Shown in pieces: positions 45,652-55,061 of a stretch of 64,000 bases of DNA. The notes under the pieces are model-generated. The model was given only the letters and a program-made list of their open reading frames with translations. It had not been told where the DNA came from and made no database searches. The DNA is from Bacillota bacterium (GTDB taxonomy: Bacteria > Bacillota > Clostridia > Peptostreptococcales > Anaerovoracaceae). Position 1 is the first letter of the stretch; each line of letters starts with the position of its first letter. The position numbers were made by a program, and so were the translations under genes. The stretch spans positions 62,001 to 126,000 of the forward strand of contig JAETTD010000001.1 in NCBI GenBank assembly GCA_021769295.1, given 5' to 3'.

Positions 45652-47295
45652 ATGACTTTATCAGAATTACTCAGTATAGATAAATTGAAATCAATAGAAG
45701 TAGTTGCCGGATTTGAAGGCGTGAATCGGGAAGCCACGGGCGCCGTCATGCTTGATAATCCCGAAATGGTTAATTGGATGCGAGAAGGAGAAATCCTGCT
45801 TACGACGGGATACGTTCTAAAAGACAATCCCCGCAAGCAAATCGAAATATTAGATGAACTCATCAAAAACAAAGCCGGAGGTCTGGCAATCAAAGTCAGA
45901 CGGTATTTTGATGAAATCCCTGCTGAAATGATTGAAAAAGCCAACAGCAGCGGCTTCCCGATTTTACAGCTTCCTTATTACATGTCTCTGTCTGAAATCA
46001 GCGAAATAATAAACAAACATATTTACCTTGCTCAGCAGGGGATCACCTTTCAGAACACAATTTCTCAGTCGCTGTTTGACTTAATTCAGAGAAACGGCAA
46101 CATAAAATCCATCATCGACCAAAGCGAACAGTTTATTAAATGTGGCTTGGCTTTCCTCGACTTGCGGATGAAAATAAAGTACAAATCCATAAGTTTTGAC
46201 CGATATACCTCCGACAGGTTCAGCGACAAAGACGCCATTTTCCCTGATGAAAAAGCGCAGAATTATATAAAGCTTATCAATCGTCAAGGCACCATAACCG
46301 TAAGTGACACAAACCTTTTAGGCGCTGAAGGAGATGCCCTAATCTACCCTATAAAATCAGCGGGAGAACTGCTTGGGTACCTTCTTTGTGTGCTTCCTCA
46401 GGATTCTCACAATTCGGGCGAAACAGAGCTCATCTGCCAGAAAACATGCCTTGCAATCTCACTGACCATTTTGCGTGAAAAAACTTTCATTTCTTTTAAA
46501 AACAGAGAGACGGAAAAATTTCTCGATTCTCTCGTAACGGAAGGTGAACTGACCTACAGTGAGATAGTCAAATCAGCCAATTATTGCAATATGGCCTTAG
46601 ATGCGCCTTATATATGCTGCGTAATATCCTTTTTCAGCCAACATGACCTTAACGAAACCAGCGACTGGGTAGGTATAAAATCTCTCAGCCGCAGAAAACT
46701 TACGGCATCATGGGAAAGTCTTTCTGAAAACCCCTGCAAGATTCTCGTCAAGCATAACAACATAGTTCTGATTCTCTCTCAGGACAGACATCTGTTTCCT
46801 CATGAGCAGGTTGCCATGGTCACCGAATATTGCACTGAAATCAAATCCAATCTGATAGACCCATACTGCCAAGACCCCGTATTCTTCGGCATAGGAGAAC
46901 CGGTAGAGTCCCTGGCGCAAGTTTACAGAAGCTACTCTCAGGCTCTTCGTTCTGTCGACCTCATGTCCAAGAAAAAAGAGGAATTTATAGGATGCTACCG
47001 CAGATATATATTATATGAACTTATATATGACTCTCCTTCGGCCAAGCTCGCCCTTGTAGAGCGGCTAAAACCTCTTATAGACTACGACTCTGCCCACAAC
47101 ACAAACTTAATCGAAACCTTGGACGTGTACTTCAAGAATTGCCAGAATTCGGTCAATACTTCAAAGGATTTATTCATACACAGGAACACCTTGCTTTACC
47201 GGCTGGAAAGGATTTCGGAGGTTCTGAACCTAAATTTTGACGACAGTGAGCAGATTTTAATCATGCAGCTGGCATTAAAGGCTTTAATAATGTAA
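45652..47295 (+). CDS. PucR-family transcriptional regulator
   Basis: N-terminal MTLSELLSIDKLKSIEVVAG...; C-terminal HTH YFKNCQNSVNTSKDLFIHRNTLLYRLERISEVLNL. Confidence 0.9.
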   Translation: MTLSELLSIDKLKSIEVVAGFEGVNREATGAVMLDNPEMVNWMREGEILLTTGYVLKDNPRKQIEILDELIKNKAGGLAIKVRRYFDEIPAEMIEKANSSGFPILQLPYYMSLSEISEIINKHIYLAQQGITFQNTISQSLFDLIQRNGNIKSIIDQSEQFIKCGLAFLDLRMKIKYKSISFDRYTSDRFSDKDAIFPDEKAQNYIKLINRQGTITVSDTNLLGAEGDALIYPIKSAGELLGYLLCVLPQDSHNSGETELICQKTCLAISLTILREKTFISFKNRETEKFLDSLVTEGELTYSEIVKSANYCNMALDAPYICCVISFFSQHDLNETSDWVGIKSLSRRKLTASWESLSENPCKILVKHNNIVLILSQDRHLFPHEQVAMVTEYCTEIKSNLIDPYCQDPVFFGIGEPVESLAQVYRSYSQALRSVDLMSKKKEEFIGCYRRYILYELIYDSPSAKLALVERLKPLIDYDSAHNTNLIETLDVYFKNCQNSVNTSKDLFIHRNTLLYRLERISEVLNLNFDDSEQILIMQLALKALIM

Positions 47296-47310
47296 AAATC
47301 GAAAATATCC

Positions 47311-47339
47311 TTGCATTTTCAAGCGTATTCGTATATAAT
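47311..47339 (+). promoter_or_regulatory. sigma-A-type promoter of rpsT
   Basis: TTGCAT-N17-TATAAT upstream of rpsT. Confidence 0.7.
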
Positions 47340-47388
47340 GCAAGTTGCGAATTTATAGCTAAAATTAAGAAAAGTGGGGTAAAAATTT

Positions 47389-47661
47389 ATGGCAAACATC
47401 AAATCCGCAAAGAAAAGAATCAGAGTTATCGACAAGAAAACCGCAAGAAACAGAAGAATTAAGAATCATCTTAAAGCTGTTTTAAAGAACTTTGACAAAG
47501 CTATGGAAGAAGGCAACTTAGAAGTAGCTCAGGAAAAGTTAAGACTTGCGGAAAAGAAACTTATGCAGGCAGCAGCAAAGAATACTATTTCAAAGAATGC
47601 AGCTTCAAGAAAAGTTTCAAGATTAACCAAAAGATTCAACGCTGCCAAAGCAGCAAAATAA
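47389..47661 (+). CDS. rpsT: 30S ribosomal protein S20
   Basis: MANIKSAKKRIRVIDKKTARNRRIKNHLKAVLKNFDKA. Confidence 0.97.
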   Translation: MANIKSAKKRIRVIDKKTARNRRIKNHLKAVLKNFDKAMEEGNLEVAQEKLRLAEKKLMQAAAKNTISKNAASRKVSRLTKRFNAAKAAK

Positions 47662-47714
47662 GTCTCACCCGTCCCCACCCGTGCATAAGTTAAATGCACA
47701 GTATGAGCAATACG

Positions 47715-47747
47715 AAAACCATGGATGTGTCTCCCATGGTTTTTTCT
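47715..47747 (+). terminator. intrinsic terminator after rpsT
   Basis: AAAACCATGG-atgtgtctc-CCATGGTTTTTTC. Confidence 0.85.
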
Positions 47748-47851
47748 TTTAAACCTTTGATTTTAAAGGGGTTTTTCCCTTGCTTATCGCTCATTGCGGT
47801 GTTAAAATATGAATATATTTATATCTTAACAATCGACGGAGAGGAAGAGAA

Positions 47852-49615
47852 ATGATCGAGATTAAGAATACCCGGGTATTAAATTGGGTAAACGAATGTG
47901 CAGAGCTGACAAATCCAAAGGAGATAGTATGGATTGACGGCTCAGAAGAACAACTTGAAGCAATACGTCAGGAAGCATGCGACACAGGCGAAATGATACG
48001 CCTCAATGAAGAAAAACTGCCGGGATGTTACTATTACAGAACAGACCCCAAAGACGTGGCAAGAGACGAAAAAAGAACGGTAATCTGCACCACTTATCAG
48101 AAGGATGCAGGTCCTACCAACAACTGGGTTCAAAAAGACGAAATGTATGCAAAAATGCGTCCTCTTTTCAAGGATTCCATGAAAGGCCGTACCATGTATG
48201 CAATACCTTTTTCCATGGGAGTTCCCGGTACTGAATTTTCAAAGATAGGAATCGAACTCACCGATTCAATTTACGTTGTGCTTTCCATGCATATAATGAC
48301 TCATGTAGGAGACATAGTGATAGAACAGCTCAACAAGGGAGCTGATTTTGTAAAATGTCTGCATTCCAAAGCAGAAGTCAACGCAGAGAAAAAATATATA
48401 GCTCACTTCCCTGAAGACAACACCATCTGGAGCATCAACTCCGCATACGGCGGCAACGTTCTTCTCGGAAAGAAGTGCCTTGCGCTGCGTATCGGTTCAT
48501 GGCTCGGAAAGCAGGAAGGCTGGATGGCTGAACACATGCTCATCCTGTGCATAGAAAATCCTCAAGGCGAAAAGAAATACATATGCGCCGCTTTTCCAAG
48601 CGCCTGCGGCAAGACAAACCTTGCCATGCTGATTCCGCCTGAACATTTGAAGAAGAAGGGTTACAAAGCTTACACCATAGGTGACGATATTGCTTGGCTC
48701 CGTATAGGTGATGACGGCAGACTTTATGCCGTAAATCCTGAAAACGGATTCTTCGGAGTTGCTCCGGGCACCAACAGCAAGTCCAACAATAACGCTCTTA
48801 TGACAACCAAGAAAAATACAATTTACACTAACGTGTGCAGAAATCTGGACGACAATACGGTATGGTGGGAAGGTCTCGACCAGCCTGCTCCTACCAACGG
48901 CGAAGACTGGCAGGGCCGCCCTTGGAATGCAGAGACAGCAACGGAAAAAGGTGCTCATCCCAACTCAAGGTTTACAGCACCTGCAGAGAACTGTCCTTCC
49001 ATTGCTCCTGAATTCTTCACAGGCGAAGGCGTTCCTATCAGCGCAATAATCTTCGGCGGACGCCGCGCAAAAGCAGAACCGCTGATTTGTCAGTCCTTTG
49101 ACTGGAACCATGGCGTATTTATGGGTTCCAAAATGTCTTCGGAAACTACCGCTGCTGCCAACGGCGCTGTCGGCGTTGTAAGACATGACCCTATGGCAAT
49201 GCTTCCTTTCTGCGGATACCATATGGGCGACTATTTCCAGCACTGGATTGATATGGGCAAAAAAATGACCAATCCGCCTAAGATCTTCAATGTAAACTGG
49301 TTCCGCAAGGATGATGAAGGCAAGTTCATATGGCCGGGATTCGGAGATAACCTCCGCGCTCTCTTATGGGCTCTCGAGCGTTGTGAAGATAATGCGGACG
49401 CAAGTGAGACTCCTATCGGATATGTCCCTACCGCCGAATCGCTGGATACAGAAGGTATAGATATTACTGACGAGCAGCTTTCCGAAATTCTCACTATTGA
49501 TAAGGATGTATGGAAAGGCGAACTTGAGGGTATTAAAGAATGGTATGCCAAGTTTGACCATATGCCTGAAGAGCTTACGTCAGCGCTCCAAAAACTTGAG
49601 GAAGACTTGAAATAG
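47852..49615 (+). CDS. pckG: phosphoenolpyruvate carboxykinase (GTP)
   Basis: AAFPSACGKTNLAML, ENGFFGVAPGTNSKSNNNAL, FGGRRAKAEPLICQSFDWNHGVFMGS. Confidence 0.95.
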   Translation: MIEIKNTRVLNWVNECAELTNPKEIVWIDGSEEQLEAIRQEACDTGEMIRLNEEKLPGCYYYRTDPKDVARDEKRTVICTTYQKDAGPTNNWVQKDEMYAKMRPLFKDSMKGRTMYAIPFSMGVPGTEFSKIGIELTDSIYVVLSMHIMTHVGDIVIEQLNKGADFVKCLHSKAEVNAEKKYIAHFPEDNTIWSINSAYGGNVLLGKKCLALRIGSWLGKQEGWMAEHMLILCIENPQGEKKYICAAFPSACGKTNLAMLIPPEHLKKKGYKAYTIGDDIAWLRIGDDGRLYAVNPENGFFGVAPGTNSKSNNNALMTTKKNTIYTNVCRNLDDNTVWWEGLDQPAPTNGEDWQGRPWNAETATEKGAHPNSRFTAPAENCPSIAPEFFTGEGVPISAIIFGGRRAKAEPLICQSFDWNHGVFMGSKMSSETTAAANGAVGVVRHDPMAMLPFCGYHMGDYFQHWIDMGKKMTNPPKIFNVNWFRKDDEGKFIWPGFGDNLRALLWALERCEDNADASETPIGYVPTAESLDTEGIDITDEQLSEILTIDKDVWKGELEGIKEWYAKFDHMPEELTSALQKLEEDLK

Positions 49616-49627
49616 AAAAGTTGTACG

Positions 49628-49654
49628 CCGGCAGGTGAACCCTGCCGGTGGTTT
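49628..49654 (+). terminator. terminator-like hairpin after pckG
   Basis: CCGGCAGG-tgaac-CCTGCCGG-tggtttt. Confidence 0.8.
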
Positions 49655-49696
49655 TATTTGCCTTTCGAGGGGCGTGACCGGAAACAAACTGCCGCC

Positions 49697-49925
49697 CTGC
49701 TGCCGCAAATCTTTGATTTTGTTTTAAATGCGGCATTTTGCGAGCTATTCTGAGGGTCGGACTGCCGCAAATTCCGAAATTTATTTTGATTGCGGCATTT
49801 TTAGGGTGTCCGGACGGGCAAAACTGCCGTAAACACAAAAAAATTCTTTAAATGCGGCATTTTCGCCGGTCGATAAAGGGCAAAACTGCTGTAAATGCCC
49901 CAATTTAATATGATTGCGGCATTCT
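49697..49925. repeat. 62-bp-period palindrome array 4 (4 units, TGCCG..CGGCA arms)
   Basis: TGCC at 49701, 49763, 49825 and TGCT at 49887; each 35 nt to GGCA. Confidence 0.92.
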
Positions 49926-49999
49926 GCCTCTACAGCGCCGCAACGCCGAACTACTTGCAGCTGTCTACGTTATTTTCTTTTAAATATTTCCGCAGCGGC

Positions 50000-50818
50000 T
50001 CATACTTGCTCATTCTCAAACACCTCCAAATCGGCAGCAGCCAATATGTTTTCATCGCAGCTTTCAAGAACATCATCGCTCCTTGCCATTACATAAAAGA
50101 AAATGCTGCATTCTGCTTCTTCAAAATACCTGGCGTAGATTCTTCCCCTCATTTGCACAGGCGCAAAATTTTCCTCTGTATCGTAATTAGGCGAACCGTA
50201 TTGAATATAGTTTCTCAGTTTTTCACATCTCTCATGAAGAACCCCGTTTACAGTCATCTCCGCATCAAGGCAGACCCAGTCGTCATAACCTGCAAGGCTG
50301 ACTCCCTTGGTAACGCCGTCAACCTCCCAAGAAAACACCTCATCCTTCTTCGGCATTCCCAAATCGCCTAACACCAATCTGGTAAAATCGTACCTCGGAA
50401 CCCGGGAAATCTTATCCAAATCAACATTTCCCTTTTCATCTATGCCGTATCTTTCGTTCACCGCATATGCGCCGTAAAAAGAATTGTAATATTCGCAAGT
50501 ATCATCGTATATCCGGCTGCATCCTCTCTTTACATCAAATTCCGGGAAATTATATAAAATGGTCAGGCGTATGTCCTTGTCTCCCGTAAATGCCCTGAAT
50601 CCTTCGTCTGCATTAAATGTCATAACAAACGGGTACCAGCCCTCATCCGTTCCCAGCTCGATTCCTATTCCCTTTTCCGCCAAAAGGCTTTCTCTTTCAT
50701 TCGTGAAGCTGTATATCTTCATCACTGCCAGGCTCTTGGCATATGCGGCAAGCGGCGATGTCAGAAACAGCGCAAGAATCAATGTAAGAAGCCCGATTGC
50801 AATCCACTTCTTTTTCAT
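50000..50818 (-). CDS. exported protein of unknown function
   Basis: Signal peptide/TM MKKKWIAIGLLTLILALFLTSPLAAYA; no recognised domain. Confidence 0.6.
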   Translation of the reverse strand: MKKKWIAIGLLTLILALFLTSPLAAYAKSLAVMKIYSFTNERESLLAEKGIGIELGTDEGWYPFVMTFNADEGFRAFTGDKDIRLTILYNFPEFDVKRGCSRIYDDTCEYYNSFYGAYAVNERYGIDEKGNVDLDKISRVPRYDFTRLVLGDLGMPKKDEVFSWEVDGVTKGVSLAGYDDWVCLDAEMTVNGVLHERCEKLRNYIQYGSPNYDTEENFAPVQMRGRIYARYFEEAECSIFFYVMARSDDVLESCDENILAAADLEVFENEQV

Positions 50819-50835
50819 AACTTTATTTTATCACA

Positions 50836-50865
50836 TTGACAGTTTTAACTCTATACCGATATAAT
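50836..50865 (+). promoter_or_regulatory. sigma-A-type promoter of LOG-family gene
   Basis: TTGACA-N18-TATAAT upstream of 50886 ORF. Confidence 0.7.
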
Positions 50866-50885
50866 ATCATTATCGGAGGGAAGAG

Positions 50886-51458
50886 ATGAATATATGCATT
50901 TACGGTGCCAGCAGCAATGATATTGATAATAAATATATGGAAGCGGTGGAAAAATTGGGCAGAGAAATGGCCGTCCGCAATCACAGCCTTGTCTTCGGAG
51001 GCGGCGCTCAAGGTCTCATGGGAGCTGCGGTAAAAGGGCTTTCCGAGGCCGAAGGATTCAGCCTTGGCGTAGCCCCTATATTTTTTGATAAGCCGGGCAT
51101 ACTATACGATAAATGCTCGGAATTTATATTTACCAAGACCATGAGGGAGCGCAAGCAGATAATGGAAGACCGCTCCGACGCTTTCGTTATGGTGCCGGGA
51201 GGTATAGGAACTTTTGAAGAATTTTTTGAAATCCTTACCCTCAGACAGCTCGGACAACACAACAAACCCATTGCAATCTACAACGTATGCGGCTACTACG
51301 ACGATTTGATTGTTATGATGAAAAGAACGGCAAACGAAGGCTTTATGAAGCCGCAGTCAATGTCCCTTTACGGCATATTCGACCAACCTGAGGCTTTGCT
51401 TAATTACATAGAAACGGAAGGTGACAATTATGATAATAGCTATTGCAGGCAGGCTTGA
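50886..51458 (+). CDS. LOG-family (TIGR00730-type) protein
   Basis: ICIYGASSND; VFGGGAQGLMGA; VMVPGGIGTFEEFFEILTLRQLG (PGGxGTxxE). Confidence 0.92.
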   Translation: MNICIYGASSNDIDNKYMEAVEKLGREMAVRNHSLVFGGGAQGLMGAAVKGLSEAEGFSLGVAPIFFDKPGILYDKCSEFIFTKTMRERKQIMEDRSDAFVMVPGGIGTFEEFFEILTLRQLGQHNKPIAIYNVCGYYDDLIVMMKRTANEGFMKPQSMSLYGIFDQPEALLNYIETEGDNYDNSYCRQA

Positions 51459-52089
51459 GAACATAGCTTCCGAAAAGCCCTTTGACAATCGATATTATTT
51501 TACCGCATATTTTAAAGAAATGATGGACAGACTTAATGTGCTGCCGCTGCCCATAATGTCGGAGAGAAATCTTGATAAAATTGCAGACATGGCCGACGCA
51601 CTGATACTGCCGGGAAGCTACACCGATATACCTCCTTCATACTACGGCGAAAAGCCCTTGGACGGAAGAAATTACGATGTAGACGAATTTAAGACAGACG
51701 CCGCCGCAATCAGCTTTTTTGTGCAAAAAAACAAGCCCATTCTGGGCATTTGCGGAGGCTTGCAAGCTATAAACGTGCACTTCGGAGGAAGCCTTTACCA
51801 GAGCATAGATAACCATAAGGGAACAGAGCTTACTCATAAAGTAAAAATCAAAAAAGGTTCATTTCTCGATCAGATTTACGGTTCCTCTGAGATTGTTGTC
51901 AATTCACTTCACTGTCAGTCCATCAAAGCCGTCGCGCCCGGCTTTGATGTGACAGCCGAAAGCCCGGACGGTATAATCGAAGCAATCCAAAAAGATAATA
52001 TAATAGGCGTCCAGTGGCATCCGGAAGTTCTCGGCGATTCGGAGTTTTTCAAGTCTTTTATCAAAACTTATATCGGCGGCGCTCTGTAG
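51431..52089 (+). CDS. class I glutamine amidotransferase-like / gamma-glutamyl-GABA hydrolase family
   Basis: ALILPGSYTDIPPSYYGE; PILGICGGLQAINVHFGGSLYQ; GVQWHPE. Confidence 0.87.
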
Positions 52090-52092
52090 CCC

Positions 52093-52800
52093 TTACCTTT
52101 GAAGGTCAATCAAATCGTCTATCACCGTTTTGGCTATCAAGAGTCCTGCCGCCGCAGGAACAAAGCTGATGCTTGCCGGGGTTTTCGCTCCGTCTTGGGT
52201 TGTTTGGGCCGGCCGGATTGGCTCCTCCTCTGAATACACTGCCTTAACATCCTTTATTCCTCTTTTTCGCAGTTCTTTTCTGATTACCTTAGCCAGAGGA
52301 CAAATCTTGGTGTCTTCGATATAGGCCACTTTAAAGGCTGACGAATCCAGCTTGTTGCCTGTTCCCATAGAAGAGATTACGGGAACTCCCGCCGCCTTTG
52401 CCTGCGAGATTATATCAATTTTGGCCGTCACATTGTCAACGGCATCCACAATATAATCACAGGAGGCAAAATCAAAATCGCCGGCCTTTTCAGGCAGGTA
52501 AAAACACTCCCTTGCCACGATTTTTATGCCGGGATTTATATCCTTCAATCTTTTTTCAGTGACCTCTGCTTTTGGCATTCCTATGGTGCTGTGAAGCGCT
52601 ATAAGCTGCCTGTTTATATTGGTAATATCCACAGTGTCCTTATCGACTATCTCCATGGTTCCTATTCCGGCTCTTGCCAAGGCTTCGCAAACATAGCTGC
52701 CCACGCCTCCCAGACCGAAAACCATGACCTTGCTCGAATTAAGCTTTGCCACCGCTTCATCACCTATAAGCATACGGGTTCTCTGAAATATGTCATTCAT
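52093..52800 (-). CDS. tcdA: tRNA threonylcarbamoyladenosine dehydratase (ThiF/TcdA family)
   Basis: RTRMLIGDEAVAKLNSSKVMVFGLGGVGSYVCEALARAGIG; DYIVDAVDNV. Confidence 0.9.
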   Translation of the reverse strand: MNDIFQRTRMLIGDEAVAKLNSSKVMVFGLGGVGSYVCEALARAGIGTMEIVDKDTVDITNINRQLIALHSTIGMPKAEVTEKRLKDINPGIKIVARECFYLPEKAGDFDFASCDYIVDAVDNVTAKIDIISQAKAAGVPVISSMGTGNKLDSSAFKVAYIEDTKICPLAKVIRKELRKRGIKDVKAVYSEEEPIRPAQTTQDGAKTPASISFVPAAAGLLIAKTVIDDLIDLQR

Positions 52801-53317
52801 AGTCTTCTTGCTCTCTTTCCTTCATAAGCCGCCCTATAACATAATATACGACGCTGCTTTCATATCCGAGACTTGCCAGGCGTCTGCCTACCTTAGCCAT
52901 AAAATTTTTATCCGCATCTTTGCCTGAAGCCCGCTGAATCCGGAGCATCTTCTTTCCCACATTCAGGGCTCTTTCCTTTTCTGTCAGAATTTCATCCGCT
53001 ATGGATTGATAATCGGGATTTTCATCGGATAAAAATGCATCCAAGGTGTCCCTTATAACGCTGCGCTCCACTTTTTTGCCGGAAAGATCCTGCTCTATTC
53101 TTCTCCGGCCCTTCCCCTTGCGGCAGGCTTCCTTATAATAAATTATGCAATACTGCTCATCGTCTACGTATCTGTATTCCCTCAAAAATTCAATGGCCGC
53201 AGTTATTTCGTCCCGCTCAAATCCCTTGCGGGTCAGGTAATCCGCCACCTGGCCTTCCGTTTTCATTTGAACGGCCACATATTTTAAGGCAGTCGACTTG
53301 CATTTTTCAACACTCAT
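52793..53317 (-). CDS. recX: regulatory protein RecX
   Basis: ALKYVAVQMKTEGQVADYLTRKGFERDEITAAIEFLREYRYVDDEQYC. Confidence 0.85.
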   Translation of the reverse strand: MSVEKCKSTALKYVAVQMKTEGQVADYLTRKGFERDEITAAIEFLREYRYVDDEQYCIIYYKEACRKGKGRRRIEQDLSGKKVERSVIRDTLDAFLSDENPDYQSIADEILTEKERALNVGKKMLRIQRASGKDADKNFMAKVGRRLASLGYESSVVYYVIGRLMKEREQEDYE

Positions 53318-54143
53318 AGGTCTCTCCGGCAGATGCAATTACGCATCCGTCTCCCAGCCTTTCTTTAAACATCAGTATAGCTTCCATACCGGTACAGTGA
53401 ACCGGAAATATCTTCTCAATTCCGAGGTTGCAGATGCTGTCCACCACTTTACGCTTTTCTTCCTTGGAAAGAGGGTACAGATGCATGCCTGCAATCAGAG
53501 CTACGATTTTTTCATCCGGAAACATCTCACTCACCCGGTTTATAACTGCCATCATCCCAACATGACTGCAGCCGGAAAACACGTAAAGTCCTTTCGGCTC
53601 TTTAACCACCAGAAATTGCTCGTGGTCCATAGGGTCTTCAAGAAATTTATCCTCGCGGTTTTTGGCAGGCCTGTAAAATTTATCCGTCATGGGATATTCC
53701 TCGAGAGGCTTTGTGTTTCCCACAATAGTCATCCGGTCATTTATCTTTACCACGTCTTCGGTAAAATTTATTCTCGGCATTATGCTTTCCGTAAACTGCT
53801 CACTCCAGCGTATTCCGCAGTTTTCATCTTCTATGCCGCCTGATTGGTCGATTCCGTAGGCTTCGGAAATGGCTTTTTTATGTATGTATATGGGCGCTTT
53901 GCCGTTTATTCCGCAAAAGGCCTCCATTCCTTCGGTATGGTCGTAATGTCCATGGCTTATGACAACAGCTTCAGCTTCTTTCAAATCCACTCCCAAGTTT
54001 CGAGCGTTCTCGGCAAAAATAGGAGACGCTCCCACGTCGAACAGTACCTTATGTCCACAGCTTTCTATAAAAACCGAAAGCCCCCATTCTGCAGTGCATG
54101 CCGAGTTTTCCGTCTTATTGTCAGATAAAAATGTAATCTTCAT
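53307..54143 (-). CDS. MBL-fold metallohydrolase
   Basis: VVISHGHYDHTEGMEAF; GCSHVGMMAVI. Confidence 0.88.
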   Translation of the reverse strand: MKITFLSDNKTENSACTAEWGLSVFIESCGHKVLFDVGASPIFAENARNLGVDLKEAEAVVISHGHYDHTEGMEAFCGINGKAPIYIHKKAISEAYGIDQSGGIEDENCGIRWSEQFTESIMPRINFTEDVVKINDRMTIVGNTKPLEEYPMTDKFYRPAKNREDKFLEDPMDHEQFLVVKEPKGLYVFSGCSHVGMMAVINRVSEMFPDEKIVALIAGMHLYPLSKEEKRKVVDSICNLGIEKIFPVHCTGMEAILMFKERLGDGCVIASAGETYEC

Positions 54144-54735
54144 AATCCCAATCCTTCCTTATTTTTATATTTTTTTCTTCCGCATCGATGCATGCGACGC
54201 ATTTTATGTCCTTCCCCATGTAGATTTCATTAAAACAGACGTCTTTTCCTTCAAGGCCCCTTATCTTTTCCACAGGTTTTCCGTCCTCAGATACCAGCTG
54301 GGGACACTCTCCGAAAAAGCCTTTCCCCGTATACTTGCCATAAGCCTCCTTGCGAACCCATATTTCAAAGAATCCTTCGATTCCTCTGTTTTTAACGTAT
54401 GCAAGTTCTCTTTCCGAAAAAAAACGCCCGGCAATTTTTTCAAAATTGCAAGGCCTTACATACTGCACATCAAGTCCACAGCAAGAAGGTCCCACCAAAC
54501 ACATCCAGGTGTTTTCGCTGTGACTTACGTTAAAGTGTATATCGATTTCTTTAAAATAAGGTTTGCCTGTCGGCGTACGAAGAATAAGAGCCTTTTTAAG
54601 TTCTTCCCGCTCTGCTCCGCTACATGCACCATAATCAAGAGAAGCTCTTCTTATTAAAGCTTCTCCGTTCACCCGGGAGCTGCCCGCACTTATACCGGGA
54701 ATATGACAAACAAAGAGTTCAAAATTATTCTTCAT
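54121..54735 (-). CDS. 4'-phosphopantetheinyl transferase (Sfp-type)
   Basis: GKPYFKEIDIHFNVSHSENTWMCLVGPSCCGLDVQYVRPCNFEKIAGRFFSERELAYVK...WVRKEAYGKYTGKGF. Confidence 0.88.
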   Translation of the reverse strand: MKNNFELFVCHIPGISAGSSRVNGEALIRRASLDYGACSGAEREELKKALILRTPTGKPYFKEIDIHFNVSHSENTWMCLVGPSCCGLDVQYVRPCNFEKIAGRFFSERELAYVKNRGIEGFFEIWVRKEAYGKYTGKGFFGECPQLVSEDGKPVEKIRGLEGKDVCFNEIYMGKDIKCVACIDAEEKNIKIRKDWDYEDYIFI

Positions 54736-55030
54736 TTTTTTCTTGCAGTCTTTCCAGAACACGCTTGTATCCGTCGGCGCCATATACCAAGCACTTGTTT
54801 ATCCTGCTTATTGTGGCAGTTGAAGCCTTTGTTATGGCTTCTATTTCGGTATATGTTTTTTTCTCGGAAAGCAGTTTTGCTACCTGCAAACGCTGCGCTA
54901 TAGCATGAATTTCATTGATAGTGCAAATATCCTCGAAGAATCTGTAGCAGTCCTCTCTGTCCTTCAAAGTCAGTACAGCATCAAACAACTCATCTATATC
55001 GTCTTTTTTAAATTTTGATTCGTATGACAT
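54725..55030 (-). CDS. YerC/YecD family TrpR-related protein
   Basis: LTLKDREDCYRFFEDICTINEIHAIAQRLQVAKLLSEKKTYTEIEAITKASTATISRINKCL. Confidence 0.9.
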   Translation of the reverse strand: MSYESKFKKDDIDELFDAVLTLKDREDCYRFFEDICTINEIHAIAQRLQVAKLLSEKKTYTEIEAITKASTATISRINKCLVYGADGYKRVLERLQEKNEE

Positions 55031-55061
55031 ATACAAGCACTCCTTTCTATATGAAATTATA

